Assembly (NCBI GenBank): GCA_903813345.2
Contig: CAIIXF020000009.1
Span: 17,945,759 to 18,005,758, forward strand
DNA: 60,000 nt
Source of the DNA: Owenia fusiformis
Lineage: Eukaryota > Annelida > Polychaeta > Sabellida > Oweniidae
Reading direction: 5' to 3'
Made by a program: the position numbers and the translations under genes
The notes under the pieces: model-generated
The model's input: the letters and a program-made list of their open reading frames with translations, nothing else
What the model was told of the DNA's origin: nothing
Databases searched by the model: none
In this document: positions 12,301 through 20,689 of the stretch, in pieces
How the letters are laid out: every line of letters starts with the position of its first letter
Position numbering within the stretch: the first letter of the stretch is position 1

Positions 12301-12593
12301 AATTTAGTTTAATAATTAGATCTCATAACTTATGGCCATATCATACCGAAATTTTATAGTGACATAACTTGTTCTTGTTCGTTGGTATTTGCTACTCTGT
12401 GGAGATACTGTTTTCTAGTCGAGTTTGTCTATTCCATAGACTTCCCAAACAAGTTAACTTTAACAAGGATTGTTATATAAGTCAGCTGTATAGCAGATAT
12501 AGAGTGCAGTCATCTTACCTTGCCTTGAGGAAGATGGATGAGCAGAAAAAGTAGAAGCATTAACAGTGTCTGGGCTAGCAGTTTGCGATCCAT
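181..12593 (-). CDS. ADAMTS-family secreted metalloprotease, 5' sixteen exons (gene continues beyond left edge)
   Basis: Coding exons in transcript order are 12519-12593, 10699-10729, 10161-10546, 9379-9526, 8152-8309, 5618-5701, 5163-5295, 4675-4780, 4278-4421, 2741-2885, 1860-1973, 1452-1591, 1174-1237, 902-1013, 653-786 and 181-301. All junctions are GT/AG and all phases match, giving 698 codons plus one base. Residues 1-25 are a signal peptide. The M12B propeptide ends at a furin site (RQKR, 221-224). The catalytic domain has HEIGHVLGMKHD at 369-380 (three zinc histidines and the catalytic Glu370) and Met-turn Met396. A disintegrin-like region follows (about 440-525), then a TSP1 repeat with WxxWxxW (527-533) and CSRTCG (536-541), then the cysteine-rich domain (577 to about 685). 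The family consists of extracellular zinc proteases of matrix substrates. I infer an active enzyme because all key residues are present. The rest of the spacer and any further TSP1 repeats lie outside the window. I cannot assign an ADAMTS subgroup. Confidence 0.93.
653..786 (-). CDS. ADAMTS exon 15: cysteine-rich domain, middle
   Basis: 134 bp, phase 1 to 0, between TTTTTCAG and GTACAG. It encodes LHCRLTC, then MVTDGTFC and RCIRGECK, the usual DGTxC and CxxGxC signatures. Confidence 0.93.
902..1013 (-). CDS. ADAMTS exon 14: cysteine-rich domain, first part
   Basis: 112 bp, phase 0 to 1, between CTTTCAG and GTAACA. It encodes YRAEQC and the W-LPWQHRN stretch, equivalent to the DFRxxQC start of the ADAMTS cysteine-rich domain. 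Confidence 0.9.
1174..1237 (-). CDS. ADAMTS exon 13: end of central TSP1 repeat
   Basis: 64 bp, phase 2 to 0, between TTTGTTTCAG and GTATGA. With exon 12 it gives [15 protein letters not shown] and EMCNKQ, completing the six-cysteine TSP1 fold. Confidence 0.9.
1452..1591 (-). CDS. ADAMTS exon 12: start of central TSP1 repeat
   Basis: 140 bp, phase 0 to 2, between TTATTTTAG and GTACGT. It encodes WCMNSACV (end of the disintegrin-like part), then W527xxW530xxW533 and CSRTCGMG. In TSP1 repeats the tryptophan motif is a C-mannosylation site and CSxTCG an O-fucosylation site. Confidence 0.94.
1860..1973 (-). CDS. ADAMTS exon 11: disintegrin-like region, second half
   Basis: 114 bp, phase 0 to 0, between CATTTCAG and GTGAGC. 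It encodes CETLWCS, then [17 protein letters not shown], the conserved LWC and GTxCGP motifs of this domain. Confidence 0.93.
2153..2571. mobile_element. 419-bp foldback MITE with 6-bp target-site duplication, in ADAMTS intron 10
   Basis: Two ~120-bp arms (2153-2271 and 2452-2571) are inverted, diverged copies of each other around a ~180-bp centre. The ends are CACTGGTGATCC and its complement. TGTAAA lies immediately outside both ends (2147-2152 and 2572-2577), a clear target-site duplication. There is no transposase coding, so it is non-autonomous. The superfamily is not assigned: the 6-bp duplication argues against Tc1/mariner (TA) and hAT (8 bp). The short open frame inside the left arm is a by-product. 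Confidence 0.85.
2741..2885 (-). CDS. ADAMTS exon 10: disintegrin-like region, first half
   Basis: 145 bp, phase 2 to 0, between GTTTTTAG and GTATGTT. It encodes TCLLDDP, then W-G-L-E-K-Q-C and [11 protein letters not shown], matching the CLLDxP and QCxxxFGxxxxLCK pattern of the ADAMTS disintegrin-like domain. Confidence 0.93.
4278..4421 (-). CDS. ADAMTS exon 9: third zinc ligand and Met-turn
   Basis: 144 bp, phase 2 to 2, between TTTTTTAAG and GTATGT. It completes the zinc motif ([13 protein letters not shown]) and carries the Met-turn (KIMAPTV) and the C-terminal helix with [10 protein letters not shown]. The acceptor is pyrimidine-rich but ends AAG. Confidence 0.94.
4675..4780 (-). CDS. 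ADAMTS exon 8: zinc-binding HExxH
   Basis: 106 bp, phase 1 to 2, between CACCCAG and GTAAGAC. It encodes GYAPVTGMC, the CAVNRDDG loop and AHEIGH, which holds the first two zinc histidines and the catalytic glutamate. The intron splits the zinc motif right after the second histidine. Confidence 0.95.
5163..5295 (-). CDS. ADAMTS exon 7: catalytic domain
   Basis: 133 bp, phase 0 to 1, between CCCTCCAG and GTGAGT. It encodes the helix carrying the first catalytic-domain cysteine ([12 protein letters not shown]) and the following strand ([16 protein letters not shown]), which corresponds to the 'HDHAVLLT' strand of other ADAMTS enzymes. Confidence 0.92.
5618..5701 (-). CDS. ADAMTS exon 6: catalytic domain
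   Basis: 84 bp, phase 0 to 0, between CTTTCAG and GTATGTG. It encodes [10 protein letters not shown] followed by the conserved central strand of the metalloprotease fold ([11 protein letters not shown]). It is too short to stand out as an open frame and is supported by splice sites and phase on both sides. Confidence 0.88.
5824..5886. repeat. Short imperfect inverted repeat with TGTCACC ends
   Basis: AATGTCACCACCCAAAG at the left faces CTTAGGTGCGGTGACA at the right. The left end is almost the same as the ends of the satellite-cored element at 18.8-20.7 kb, suggesting a related solo end. It lies in ADAMTS intron 5, about 120 bp upstream of exon 6. Confidence 0.4.
6364..6774. repeat. 29/32-bp minisatellite (copy 1)
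   Basis: About 13 units of ACAAACCTATTYCAAACATTGAT followed by either ACGTGT (29 bp) or GGTACRTKT (32 bp). The 3-bp GGT length variation alternates irregularly. It creates spurious open frames with a YKPIPNI peptide repeat. Confidence 0.9.
7050..7143 (-). pseudogene. Duplicated 3' fragment of ADAMTS exon 5 (lacks acceptor)
   Basis: These 94 bp match the end of exon 5 (8152-8245) and keep the GTATGT donor. The first 64 bp and the 3' splice acceptor are missing, replaced by intron sequence at the duplication junction. I see no convincing polypyrimidine acceptor in front, so it is probably not spliced in. Confidence 0.85.
7144..8245. repeat. 1102-bp tandem duplication, copy 2
   Basis: Directly abuts copy 1. 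Its right end continues without interruption into the rest of exon 5 (8246-8309), so this is the copy joined to the working exon. Both boundaries lie beside a GAATTC motif, a possible microhomology. Confidence 0.95.
7466..7876. repeat. 29/32-bp minisatellite (copy 2)
   Basis: Same unit order as copy 1 at 6364-6774, carried along by the 1102-bp duplication. Because minisatellites mutate fast, identical unit order points to a very recent duplication. Confidence 0.9.
8152..8309 (-). CDS. ADAMTS exon 5: furin site and start of the catalytic domain
   Basis: 158 bp from a GTAATTGTAG acceptor to a GTATGT donor. It encodes the basic cleavage region [10 protein letters not shown] and then the first catalytic strand and helix ([24 protein letters not shown]). 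Phase 1 to 0. The 3' 94 bp are duplicated at 7050-7143. Confidence 0.93.
8440..8526. repeat. ~29-bp palindrome-rich repeat, three copies
   Basis: Units contain the self-complementary core CCGTACGG/GGTACC and end in ATACCCTTAATACC. Located in ADAMTS intron 4, about 130 bp upstream of exon 5. Confidence 0.6.
8644..9116. mobile_element. pogo/Tigger-like MITE with TA duplication
   Basis: The ends are CAGTAGAACCTG and CAGGTTTTACTG, flanked by TA on both sides (8642-8643 and 9117-9118). Internally the phrase 'TGAACACCT' recurs. Terminal repeats of this CAGTRAAACCTG type and a TA duplication are typical of the pogo branch of Tc1/mariner. There is no transposase. A relative lies at 17183-17351. Confidence 0.75.
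9379..9526 (-). CDS. ADAMTS exon 4: end of propeptide
   Basis: 148 bp between TTTTAG and GTAAAT. It continues the CGG(I/L)xG block with [16 protein letters not shown] and PHAVYKVP, the usual late M12B propeptide pattern. Phase 0 to 1. The donor is weaker than the others (G|GTAAAT). Confidence 0.9.
10161..10546 (-). CDS. ADAMTS exon 3: M12B propeptide
   Basis: This 386-bp exon starts after TTTTAG and ends at GTGAGT, phase 1 to phase 0. It encodes the reprolysin-type propeptide, including a beta-rich '[11 protein letters not shown]' segment, a GCIYDGDI segment and the conserved SLCGG-like end (DLCGGI). Confidence 0.93.
10699..10729 (-). CDS. ADAMTS exon 2: 31-bp micro-exon
   Basis: The exon encodes ten residues after the signal peptide ([10 protein letters not shown]) plus one base. 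It has a TTTCTTTCTAG acceptor and a GT donor. It is needed to convert the phase 0 end of exon 1 to the phase 1 start of exon 3, which supports this very small exon. Confidence 0.65.
11818..11975. repeat. GTCC microsatellite and adjoining repeat-like stretch
   Basis: A (GTCC)n/(GTCA)n tract is followed by sequence with the CAAGATGGCCGCC motif (YY1-type). This combination looks like part of an interspersed repeat in ADAMTS intron 1. I see no terminal repeats. Confidence 0.35.
12519..12593 (-). CDS. ADAMTS exon 1: start codon and signal peptide
   Basis: ATG at 12593-12591 is followed by 24 codons with a basic start (MDRK) and a leucine-rich core, a typical secretory signal. The exon ends in CAAG before GTAAG, phase 0. 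The next exon is about 1.8 kb downstream in transcript order. Confidence 0.85.
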
Positions 12594-12767
12594 AATCTAC
12601 CCCTCCTGTTTTATGTATTTGACTAGAGTGAGATGTCTCTTAGCGAAGAAGTATCGAGTGTTGAGAAGTATCACAACTTTCTGCCCATGCGGGTAATTTG
12701 TCCCTTGCGTATAGGACGCAGATTTGTCTTAGTGTTTGCGTTTTCAATGCTCTCTCTAATAATTCGA

Positions 12768-12780
12768 TCGGCTATATAGT
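12768..12780 (-). promoter_or_regulatory. Possible TATA box of the ADAMTS gene
   Basis: On the minus strand the sequence reads CTATATAGCC about 175 bp upstream of the ATG, at a plausible distance for a short 5' UTR. No other core element was recognised. This is inference only. Confidence 0.25.
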
Positions 12781-12793
12781 AGCATGGTCATCC

Positions 12794-14732
12794 ATGCGTG
12801 GGTTTGTCGATGCTGTGGTCCAATTGACGTCTTTGGTTGATGTCTGCTATCAATCTCCCCGATCATAAACGTCAATGCGTTTTGTCCGCTTGTTAACAGT
12901 AATGCAAGGCCAGACTTCTCTTCAGACTCGACGTGGCAATGTTATGTTTTTATAGGAAACAAGAATACTTCTACTCTTTTACCTACCACCTACATCCAAA
13001 ACATCACAGCGTTAGAGGCAAGCGCCGGAACGACCAGGGATCAATCCATTAACGACATACAAAGTCAGATGTGGCTGTACGAGCGGCTGGTGTTTCCGAC
13101 GTTAGAATGCCTTAGTGCCGCATCTCATTGCAGAGAGACGTTGCAGCAACAACACAATGGATATATATCCAGCACAACTACTTGAACTCAATGCTCCCTC
13201 AGTGTGAAAATACAAATTTCTCTACAAGCCGAACGTCTTAGTTACCTCTCTATGCATAGATTCGAGCCTTTCAAAACAAACAGATGTTCATGTGGCATAA
13301 CGTACATGTAACCATTAAACACTTAAAACTGTTTCAAAATATTACAAAAATAGTTGATAAACATTTCAAATCAATGCAGTTGATATTAAAATAACGGTGC
13401 TATTCTAAAACCTATGATCCTAAGAGCCCTTGATCTTTATTTCCTAAGTTTGCAACTAGATTTATATGTGTGGTGATGTATGTGGTGATCGAATCATAAT
13501 TCAAAACATAACATCGAGGGTTTTACTTAGCACAAACACACTACTTGTTCACAGTAACAGCTCACGGTGATCTAGCTGACTGTATATACTATGCATACAA
13601 GGGGGGGGGGGGGGCGGCAGACATTTCGGTGACTCTAGTTTCTGTAACGTTTACAGAGCTCTTTGTCCAAGATGGCGGATCCCTTTATTGAACATTTATT
13701 TTAAATAATTATGAAACAAAAAGTAATAGTTCCTAGTCTATATATATTTTCTAAAATAACCCACTAGACTCGATTCATGAAATTATTCTGTTTGATTATA
13801 TGTTATCGTAACGGCAACCGCACTATCGTTTACAGACCTTGTTCATTCTTGAATTTATATTCTAAAAAATATGCAAACGTTCAAGACATTTGTTTAGTTT
13901 GATCTTACAAACATTCACAGATGTTAAACGTTTACACAACAAAAGAACTTGAAAGAAAAATTACATTCATGTTACCTGTAATATAAACATTTGGCAGAAA
14001 ATGATCTTATTTGAGTAGCAGAATTGAGGGGTTTATATGAACTACCGATATGGCACATATACAAAATGTGGAATTGACGTTTTCTTCTCGAAGAAATGGA
14101 TTTTCTTGTGGTTAAGACCTAACAAAAATATTGTTTTCAGTAAGAAACATTTAACCTTATATCTCGGCAACAAAGAAGCAAGTCGAACATTCAATAGAAG
14201 ATTTGCAAGAATGGGGCGCATAAATCATTCAACTTTTCTTTGTATTTTAATGCATCGATAACCAAGTTGAAGTGGAACTTTAATGTTTGAATATTACTAA
14301 TAACGTAGTAACAGTGTATTGGATTAGAGTACTGATCACAATGTAGTTCCCGATATAGATCTGTTTGGTGTAAAAAACGAGGATGCTTGCATAAGAGCAG
14401 GATAGAAGGCACGGAAGGATGCTAATGGAGTTCCACCTGGTAGGAGTTCAACAGTTATCAGATAAAATCCAGATGATGTTGTAATTGACTACAAAGTTGG
14501 TCACGGATGTGATATATGAAACTATTTTACGTAAGGCTAGAGACTCGGCGTTTCTCAAGGGTTCGGCCTCGTGGATGTAAACATTTATAAAATATATATT
14601 TGTAGTTATTGGATTATTTTGAATAATTGATTGATTATTATGATTTATTGATAACCGTTGATTACATCTGTTCATTAAACTTTTGTTATTTTTGGAATAT
14701 GGATTTATTTTCATCAATATTTTCTTTTTCAG
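12794..14732. other. Intergenic region between divergent genes
   Basis: Lies between the minus-strand ADAMTS start and the plus-strand exon at 14733. It holds a 14-base G run (13601-13614) next to a CAAGATGGCGG motif (13669-13679) and no convincing coding exon. Upstream exons of the plus-strand gene may be here but cannot be placed. Confidence 0.5.
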
Positions 14733-15939
14733 ACACATTATTAGATCCCCCAGGATGATGCAAATGGCCTCAAATATAATACAATTTGACACACTGGAAG
14801 ATAGTGTTATAAGAGTAGAAATGATTCCGAAATCAAAGAGCTCTTCAAGAACTAGATCACAGGTGAAACAAAGCTTACTGGTTAATGGAAATTTTGATAC
14901 CGATGTTTTGAAAGCTATCACAGCGATAGATTCATACACAAGCAAAAATAAACAAAGCAATCTAAAAAATCCGTTTGCAGTGGAACGTCTAGAATTAGGC
15001 CTTCCTACGCCGTCGCCAAGACAATCTCAGAGAGAATGTCCTGTTGAACCTATGAAGCACATCGCACCAGTCGCTGATCCTAATTCGAGGAAGACATGTA
15101 AGCATACTCCACTTAGGATTGACATTGATGAAAAAGACAATACTGCTCAAAGTGGAGTGAAAGGGTTTGAATATCTTCCATCAATTGCATGTGGATACTC
15201 GTTAGATAATCCCAGAAAGCCTGCAAGATCGAGATCTGCATTTTCTCCAAGAAACATGACTGGAGCAGACATAATAAAACCAGTTAATGTTGTCTCTATG
15301 GCTAATGATGATGTTAAAGCTGAAAGAAATGAAATAACGACGACTGTGCCAGACGCTGACATAGATAATTCTGTCTCATTAGAAAGTAGTTTAGGACGAT
15401 CTTTACACTGTTTCCCAATGAAACCTTCTCTAACGAAATCAGCAGCAGTTCCGGGACGTTTGTTTTCCACCTCAGGAGATCAAAAAGACGCCATGTTGAA
15501 ACGATGGCAAAGAAGACAAACTAAGATAACAAAAGACACGAGGTGTCACACCGCCATGACCTCTAGGTCATACATTCGCAATTTTCCTAAGTCCGAACTT
15601 TTTGGATCTAGTGAAGGCCATAGCCAGGGACAGGTACCTACCCGTGGACGTATCCTGAGGGAGCGTGAATGCAGAACTGCTCCACCCCGAATAAAACAAC
15701 AACTTTCAGTTCAAAATAAGGATCTGTTTACGATAACTTTTAATCACAATGCTAGTACAAGTTACGGAGACTTTAGTGACATTATTGAAGATGGTGTCCT
15801 CACCAGTGATTATTACACAGTTCAGAGGGTAACAAGCGATCAAACTCGCCAAGTAAGCATCCCGAGTGCTGTTACGTACGATGATAACGATATTACCCTT
15901 TCGGGACAAACAAAAGCAATTCACAACAGGAAATTGTGA
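14733..15939 (+). CDS. Hypothetical protein, large 3' exon (394 residues from first in-exon ATG)
   Basis: A strong acceptor (TTTTCTTTTTCAG) precedes an uninterrupted frame to TGA at 15937-15939. The first in-exon ATG is at 14755, but the frame is open back to the acceptor, so an upstream coding exon is possible. I do not recognise the protein. It is polar and looks disordered: many Ser, Thr, Arg and Pro (RSAFSPRNM, TPSPRQSQ), a basic patch LKRWQRRQTKITK near residues 260-275, and an acidic segment near the C-terminus (SDIIEDG, YDDNDI). It has no signal peptide, membrane helix or cysteine pattern. Length and even composition over almost 1.2 kb argue for a real gene. It is transcribed away from the ADAMTS gene, from a separate promoter. 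A cytoskeletal or signalling scaffold is possible but unproven. Confidence 0.7.
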
Positions 15940-17182
15940 AATCAACATTCCATACATTTTATACACACAGTGTGCGGCAGACGCAACAACTAGATATCTC
16001 AGACCCCCATCCCGCATAACATGTACTATCTAATAGGTTATAGGTAATTTAGGATAAATAAATAGTTTCAAACAAAACTAGAACAAGGAATTGCCACCTG
16101 ATTGAAACTGGATCAGAAAATGCACATCAGGCTTTGCTGACTTCGATCACGAAGACTTACAATTTGACAGAATAACGTTGCTCAAAGAACGTGAGAAGTG
16201 AAATGCTCCACTTAGTATCAAATCACAAATTGAAAGTCTCCTAGCTCTGGACCTGCCGCTACTTTAATTTTCCGATAATACATTCAAGGTCATCGGAAGT
16301 TGAACTCTCGTCAATTTGATAAATAGCCTATTGTTGCACCAATGGTTGGAGACTCATTAGTGTTAAGTTTTTTTATCAAATAGCAAATAATACAGACTGT
16401 TCAAAGAGATAAATTCAGCCTCCGTACGAAATGTTACGTTTGTCAATAACTTACCCTGAGTCAAGATTTAAGTTCTAACCTGGAAGTGACTAAGTGTTAA
16501 ACAAATGCAAAGACTATCAATGCCCATCCTTGGTCCTAGGTATTTCACTTCTTTCTTTGAATAATAAATGAAGTCCTTTGAATGTAGGATGATCAATGCC
16601 TGTCTTTTTCTTTTTATTTAAATTCTGTGATTTCACCAAGAATTTATGAGAAATCAAACTCGGATCAATATTTACATGTGTATTTCGAACAACGGTGACA
16701 TCTTTTTCAAATTCAGCATCTTACAATTTCGCTTTGTTCTGCGTGAAAAAACAAAAATGTATGAATCCAGACATATCCAAGACATATAGGTTATTTACAG
16801 GGAAGAATATGGTCCAATACGATTTTTACCCGAGGACAATACGATTTTTTCCGATTCAATACGATTTTTATTCCTTCATATTCCCTGGGAAAACAGTAGT
16901 ACTGAATGTTTTGTCTAGTCATACAACTATCTATTGAATATCTACCAGTCTATTGTAGTCTTTATCGTCTCTTAAGAGACAGGACAAGTCTGAATTCTCT
17001 GTTTTCAAATATCTCTCTGTCGTGTGGGGCAACTTCACAGGTTTCGTCTATGGCGCTTTTGGCAACGCACCAACTTATACCGGATTTGTTGGGGGGGGGG
17101 GGCGGGGGGCGGGGGGGGGCATCAAGCAAGGGTGCCGCCTCACTAGCTCCAGATATAAATACATGTCATGACCTTAAACGGA
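15940..17182. other. Region downstream of the hypothetical gene
   Basis: AT-rich sequence with several AATAAA-type signals (near 16056 and 16560) that could end the plus-strand transcript. It includes three short copies of CAATACGATTTTT (16815-16870) and a G-rich tract at 17091. No coding exon seen. Confidence 0.4.
17091..17119 (+). repeat. G-rich tract with quadruplex potential
   Basis: Twenty-nine bases of G interrupted only by three single C residues, giving several G-runs of more than five. This composition can form G-quadruplexes and is also prone to sequencing error. Confidence 0.8.
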
Positions 17183-17351
17183 CAGTAAAACCTGTCTTTG
17201 TGAACACCTTTCTCTTGTGAACACCTGTCTCTAGTAGATATCCTTCCTCAGCAGATAATCTATTGACTGACTACGGTATAAATTACCCTCTCTGTAGTGA
17301 ACACTGAACGTTTTTCGTCGGCAAAAAATGTTCAATTTACAAGTTTTACTG
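17183..17351. mobile_element. Short pogo-like MITE
   Basis: The ends are CAGTAAAACCTGT and ACAAGTTTTACTG, with internal TGTGAACACCT repeats as in the element at 8644-9116. It is only 169 bp and no clear TA duplication remains, so it is probably an old or internally deleted relative. Confidence 0.65.
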
Positions 17352-17801
17352 CCCTATTTTTGTTTCATTATATAAAAGATCTAGACTAATTCGGGGATAA
17401 TTAATTGCACAAATCTTGTTCAAAACATCTTGAGATGTGGGATTTTCTGGAGTCATTTCCAAAATAACACGGTGATAAGGTACTGTGTCTTTTCTCCCAT
17501 AAGAAATTGATGATTTTCAAAGGTAGGTTTTTTAAAATCAATCAAAAATTTATTCTTCAACATGTATTCTAATGACTTCAATATCAATGAAATGGCATTT
17601 TGGTGTTGTGGTCTTGGATTGTGATGATGCCACTTGAACGGTGGGGGAGGGGAATATGAGACACTATTTCTTTCAAATCAGATTATGGTTTGGCATAGTT
17701 GAAGTTTGTTTTTCTTACAACAGTGGTACTCCTATGATGTTTTCTTTTTCCAAGTTCCTGGTTCTGCAACAATTTTTATTCCCTTCCTTTGGGACCTGTG
17801 C

Positions 17802-18021
17802 GTATTTCCATGTAAGGTTGACGATTTTTTGTATGGTTTGTAGAAAAAACCGGGTACCGGGTAGTAAATCCTCCATGCTGGGTTCAGACTTGGTACCCGG
17901 TCGAAAAAACCGGGTACCCCATGAGAACGAAAAATACGAATATATAACATAATTAGATCATTAGAAAACGTGTAAGATTTGTTTTGAATTCACAAAAATC
18001 GTCAACCTTACATGGAAATAC
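17802..18021. repeat. 220-bp inverted repeat with nested GGTACC palindromes
   Basis: Perfect 28-bp arms (17802-17829 and 17994-18021) face each other. Between them are further inverted GGGTACC/GGTACCCGG blocks, so the whole unit could fold into a cruciform. No target-site duplication was identified. Confidence 0.7.
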
Positions 18022-18842
18022 AAACCCATTTTTTGTAGACAATTACAAAACGTATAACTGGCACTTTATTGGAGTTTCATTTTAATTAGACACCGAGACT
18101 TACCTGATGTCAGATATTAGTAGTAATGTAGCCATTGTGGGATCAGTCTCTAGCATAACTCTGAATGTATTAATGAGATATTGATGTATTGGGTCTTTTT
18201 AATTTTTTAATAAATAATAATGTTTGCATTTTTTGTCCGCTGTGATGGAGCAGTTTCACAGTTCACATTTACAGCCTGTGTTTGTGTTTTACGCTAAGAA
18301 AGTTGATGACATTTTTGAACGCAGTGAAGACCAGAGTGTGGGAAGATGGTTAAGCATGGACAGAGGTTTTATTTGTTTTGATTTGATGAGTAATGCCAGT
18401 GTTTACCTATATGCTTATGCTGAAATTAAGAGAAAATCACCTTTATAAATGCCACTAGTTTTGTTTAAAGGTCTTTGCTGGGCTGGGATACTTTAAAGGA
18501 TAGTTAAGTCTAATCAGGATGTTCACTCACCAACCAGCTGCCAGGCAACCTGATCATAATAGAACACCAAAGGGTGCGATAAAAATTCTCATTCACAATA
18601 TATCAATGGATATAAGAAATATACACAAATAAATTGTAGTGTTTTGTGAGTTTTATTTATTAGGGAATCCCTTTGTTTTTTTTATTTTTTGTACAATTTT
18701 AGTAAAAAATGACATAAATGCACATTAAAGGCTCCCCTTTGGGTCCCTCATGGAAATTTCAATTTACCAATTACAAAGTTCTTTACCATATCACATGTCA
18801 TGTTACAATGCCAATCTTCTAAACAAGGCATTAACATGACAA

Positions 18843-20680
18843 AATGTCACCACCTAAAACAATTTGGTCAATTTAAAGCAAGTTGGAAAATACCTTTTGA
18901 CCTTAAGAAGGTTTGATTTGAACTTCTTAAAACATGTAGATGATTTTGAAAAAAAAAATTCGTCAATTTGAAGCAAGTTGAAAAATACCTCTTTGACTTT
19001 TTTTGACATTGAGAAGGTCATTGAAGGTCAAATGTCAAATGTAAAGTCAGATTTGAACTTCTGAGAACATGTAGATGATTTTGAAAAAAAAAATTAGTCA
19101 GTTTGAAGCAAGTTGAAAAAAGACCTTTTTGACCTTGAGAAGGTCATTGAAGGTCAAATGTCAAATCTAAAGTCAGATTTGAACTTCTGAGAACATGTAG
19201 ATGATTTTGAAAAAAAAATTAGTCAATTTGAAGCAAGTTGAAAAAAGACCTTTTTGACCTTGAGAAGGTCATTGAAGGTCAAAGGTCAAATCTTAAGTCA
19301 GATTTGAACTTCTGAGAACTTGTAAACGTCAAATTTGAACTTCTGAAAAGATGTAGACAATTTTGAAAAAAAAAGTTGGTCAATTTGAAGCAAGTTGAAA
19401 ACAGACCTTTTTGACCTTTTTTGACCTTGAGAAGGTCATTGAAGGTCAAATGTCAAATCTAAAGTCAGATTTGAATTTCTGAGAACATGTAGATGATTTT
19501 GAAAAAAAAAATTAGTCAATTTGAAGCAAGTTGAAAAAAGACCTTTTTGACCTTTTTTGACCTTGAGAAGGACATTGAAGGTCAAATGTCAAATCTAAAG
19601 TCAGATCTAAAGTCATATTTGAATTTCTGAGAACATGTAGATGATTTTGAAAAAAATTTTAGTCAATTTGAAGCAAGATGAAAAAAGACCTTTTTGACCT
19701 TTTTTGACATTGAGAAGGTCATTGAAGGTCAAATGTCAAATCTAAAGTCAGATTTGAATTTCTGAGAACATGTAGATGATTTTGAAAAAAAATTTAGTCA
19801 ATTAGAAGCAAGTTGAAAAAAGACCTTTTTGACCTTTTTTGACTTTGAGAAGGTCATTGAAGGTCAAATGTCAAATCTTAAGTCAAATCTAAAGTCAGAT
19901 TTGAATTTCTGAGAACACGTAGATGATTTTTAAAATTTTTTTTAGTCAATTTGAAGCAAGTTGAAAACAGACCTTTTTGACCTTTTTTGACCTTGAGAAG
20001 GTCATTGAAGGTCAAATGTCAAATCTAAAGTCAGATTTGAATTTCTGAGAACATGTAGATGATTTTGAAAAATTTTTTTAGTCAATTTGAAGCAAGTTGA
20101 AAAAAGACCTTTTTGACCTTTTTTGACTTTGAGAAGGTCATTGAAGGTCAAATGTCAAATCTTAAGTCAAATCTAAAGTCAGATTTGAATTTCTGAGAAC
20201 ACATAGATGATTTTGAAAAAAAAATTTAGTCAATTTGAAGCAAGTTGAAAACAGACCTTTTTGACCTTTTTTGACCTTGAGAAGGTCATTGAAGGTCAAA
20301 TGTCAAATCTAAAGTCAGATTTGAAGGTCAAATGTCAAATCTAAAGTCAAATCTTAAGTCAGATTTGAATTTCTGAGAACATGTAGATGATTTTGAAAAA
20401 AAATTTAGTCAATGTGAAGCAAGTTGAAAAAAGACCTTTTTGACCTTGAGAAGGTCATTGAAGGTCAAATGTCAAATCTAAAGTCAGATTTGAACTTCTG
20501 AGAACATGTAGATGATTTAGAAAAAAATTGAAGTCAGTCTAAACAGTATTTGTTAAGTTATAGGAAGTTGTAAGAAATTGTTACAGACGCCGGACGCCAA
20601 CCACCAACCGCCGGACGCCAACCGCCGTCACAAAAAAACGGAGACCATAACAATATGTCACCACTTTTGGTGGTGACATA
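18843..20680. mobile_element. Satellite-cored non-autonomous element (pearl/HINE-like candidate)
   Basis: The left end has ATGTCACCACCTAAAA. The right end has a perfect 11-bp-arm hairpin around TTTTG (20654-20680) that contains the inverse of the left motif (GGTGGTGACAT). The core is a ~1.7-kb satellite, followed by a GC-rich segment with CGCCGGACGCCAACC repeats (20587-20628). Short subterminal inverted repeats, a 3' hairpin and a tandem core are the published layout of bivalve pearl elements and other Helentron-associated elements. Family membership is inference. Confidence 0.55.
18866..20545. repeat. ~140-bp satellite array, about 12 monomers, rich in AGGTCA half-sites
   Basis: Monomers of about 127-180 bp begin with TCAATTTGAAGCAAGTTGAA and contain tandem TGACCT, then TTGACCTTGAGAAGGTCATT, then a second AAGGTCA, then TCTAAAGTCAGATTTGAA and TCTGAGAACATGTAGATGAT. 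Length varies by gain or loss of the TTTTTTGACCT and AAATCTAAAGTC sub-blocks. No coding potential. Confidence 0.93.
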
Positions 20681-20689
20681 ACAACCAGG

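Noticed and set aside
17641-17952. 103-codon plus-strand frame and its minus-strand shadow
   Set aside because: Covers one arm and the centre of the nested palindrome at 17802-18021; no coding signature.
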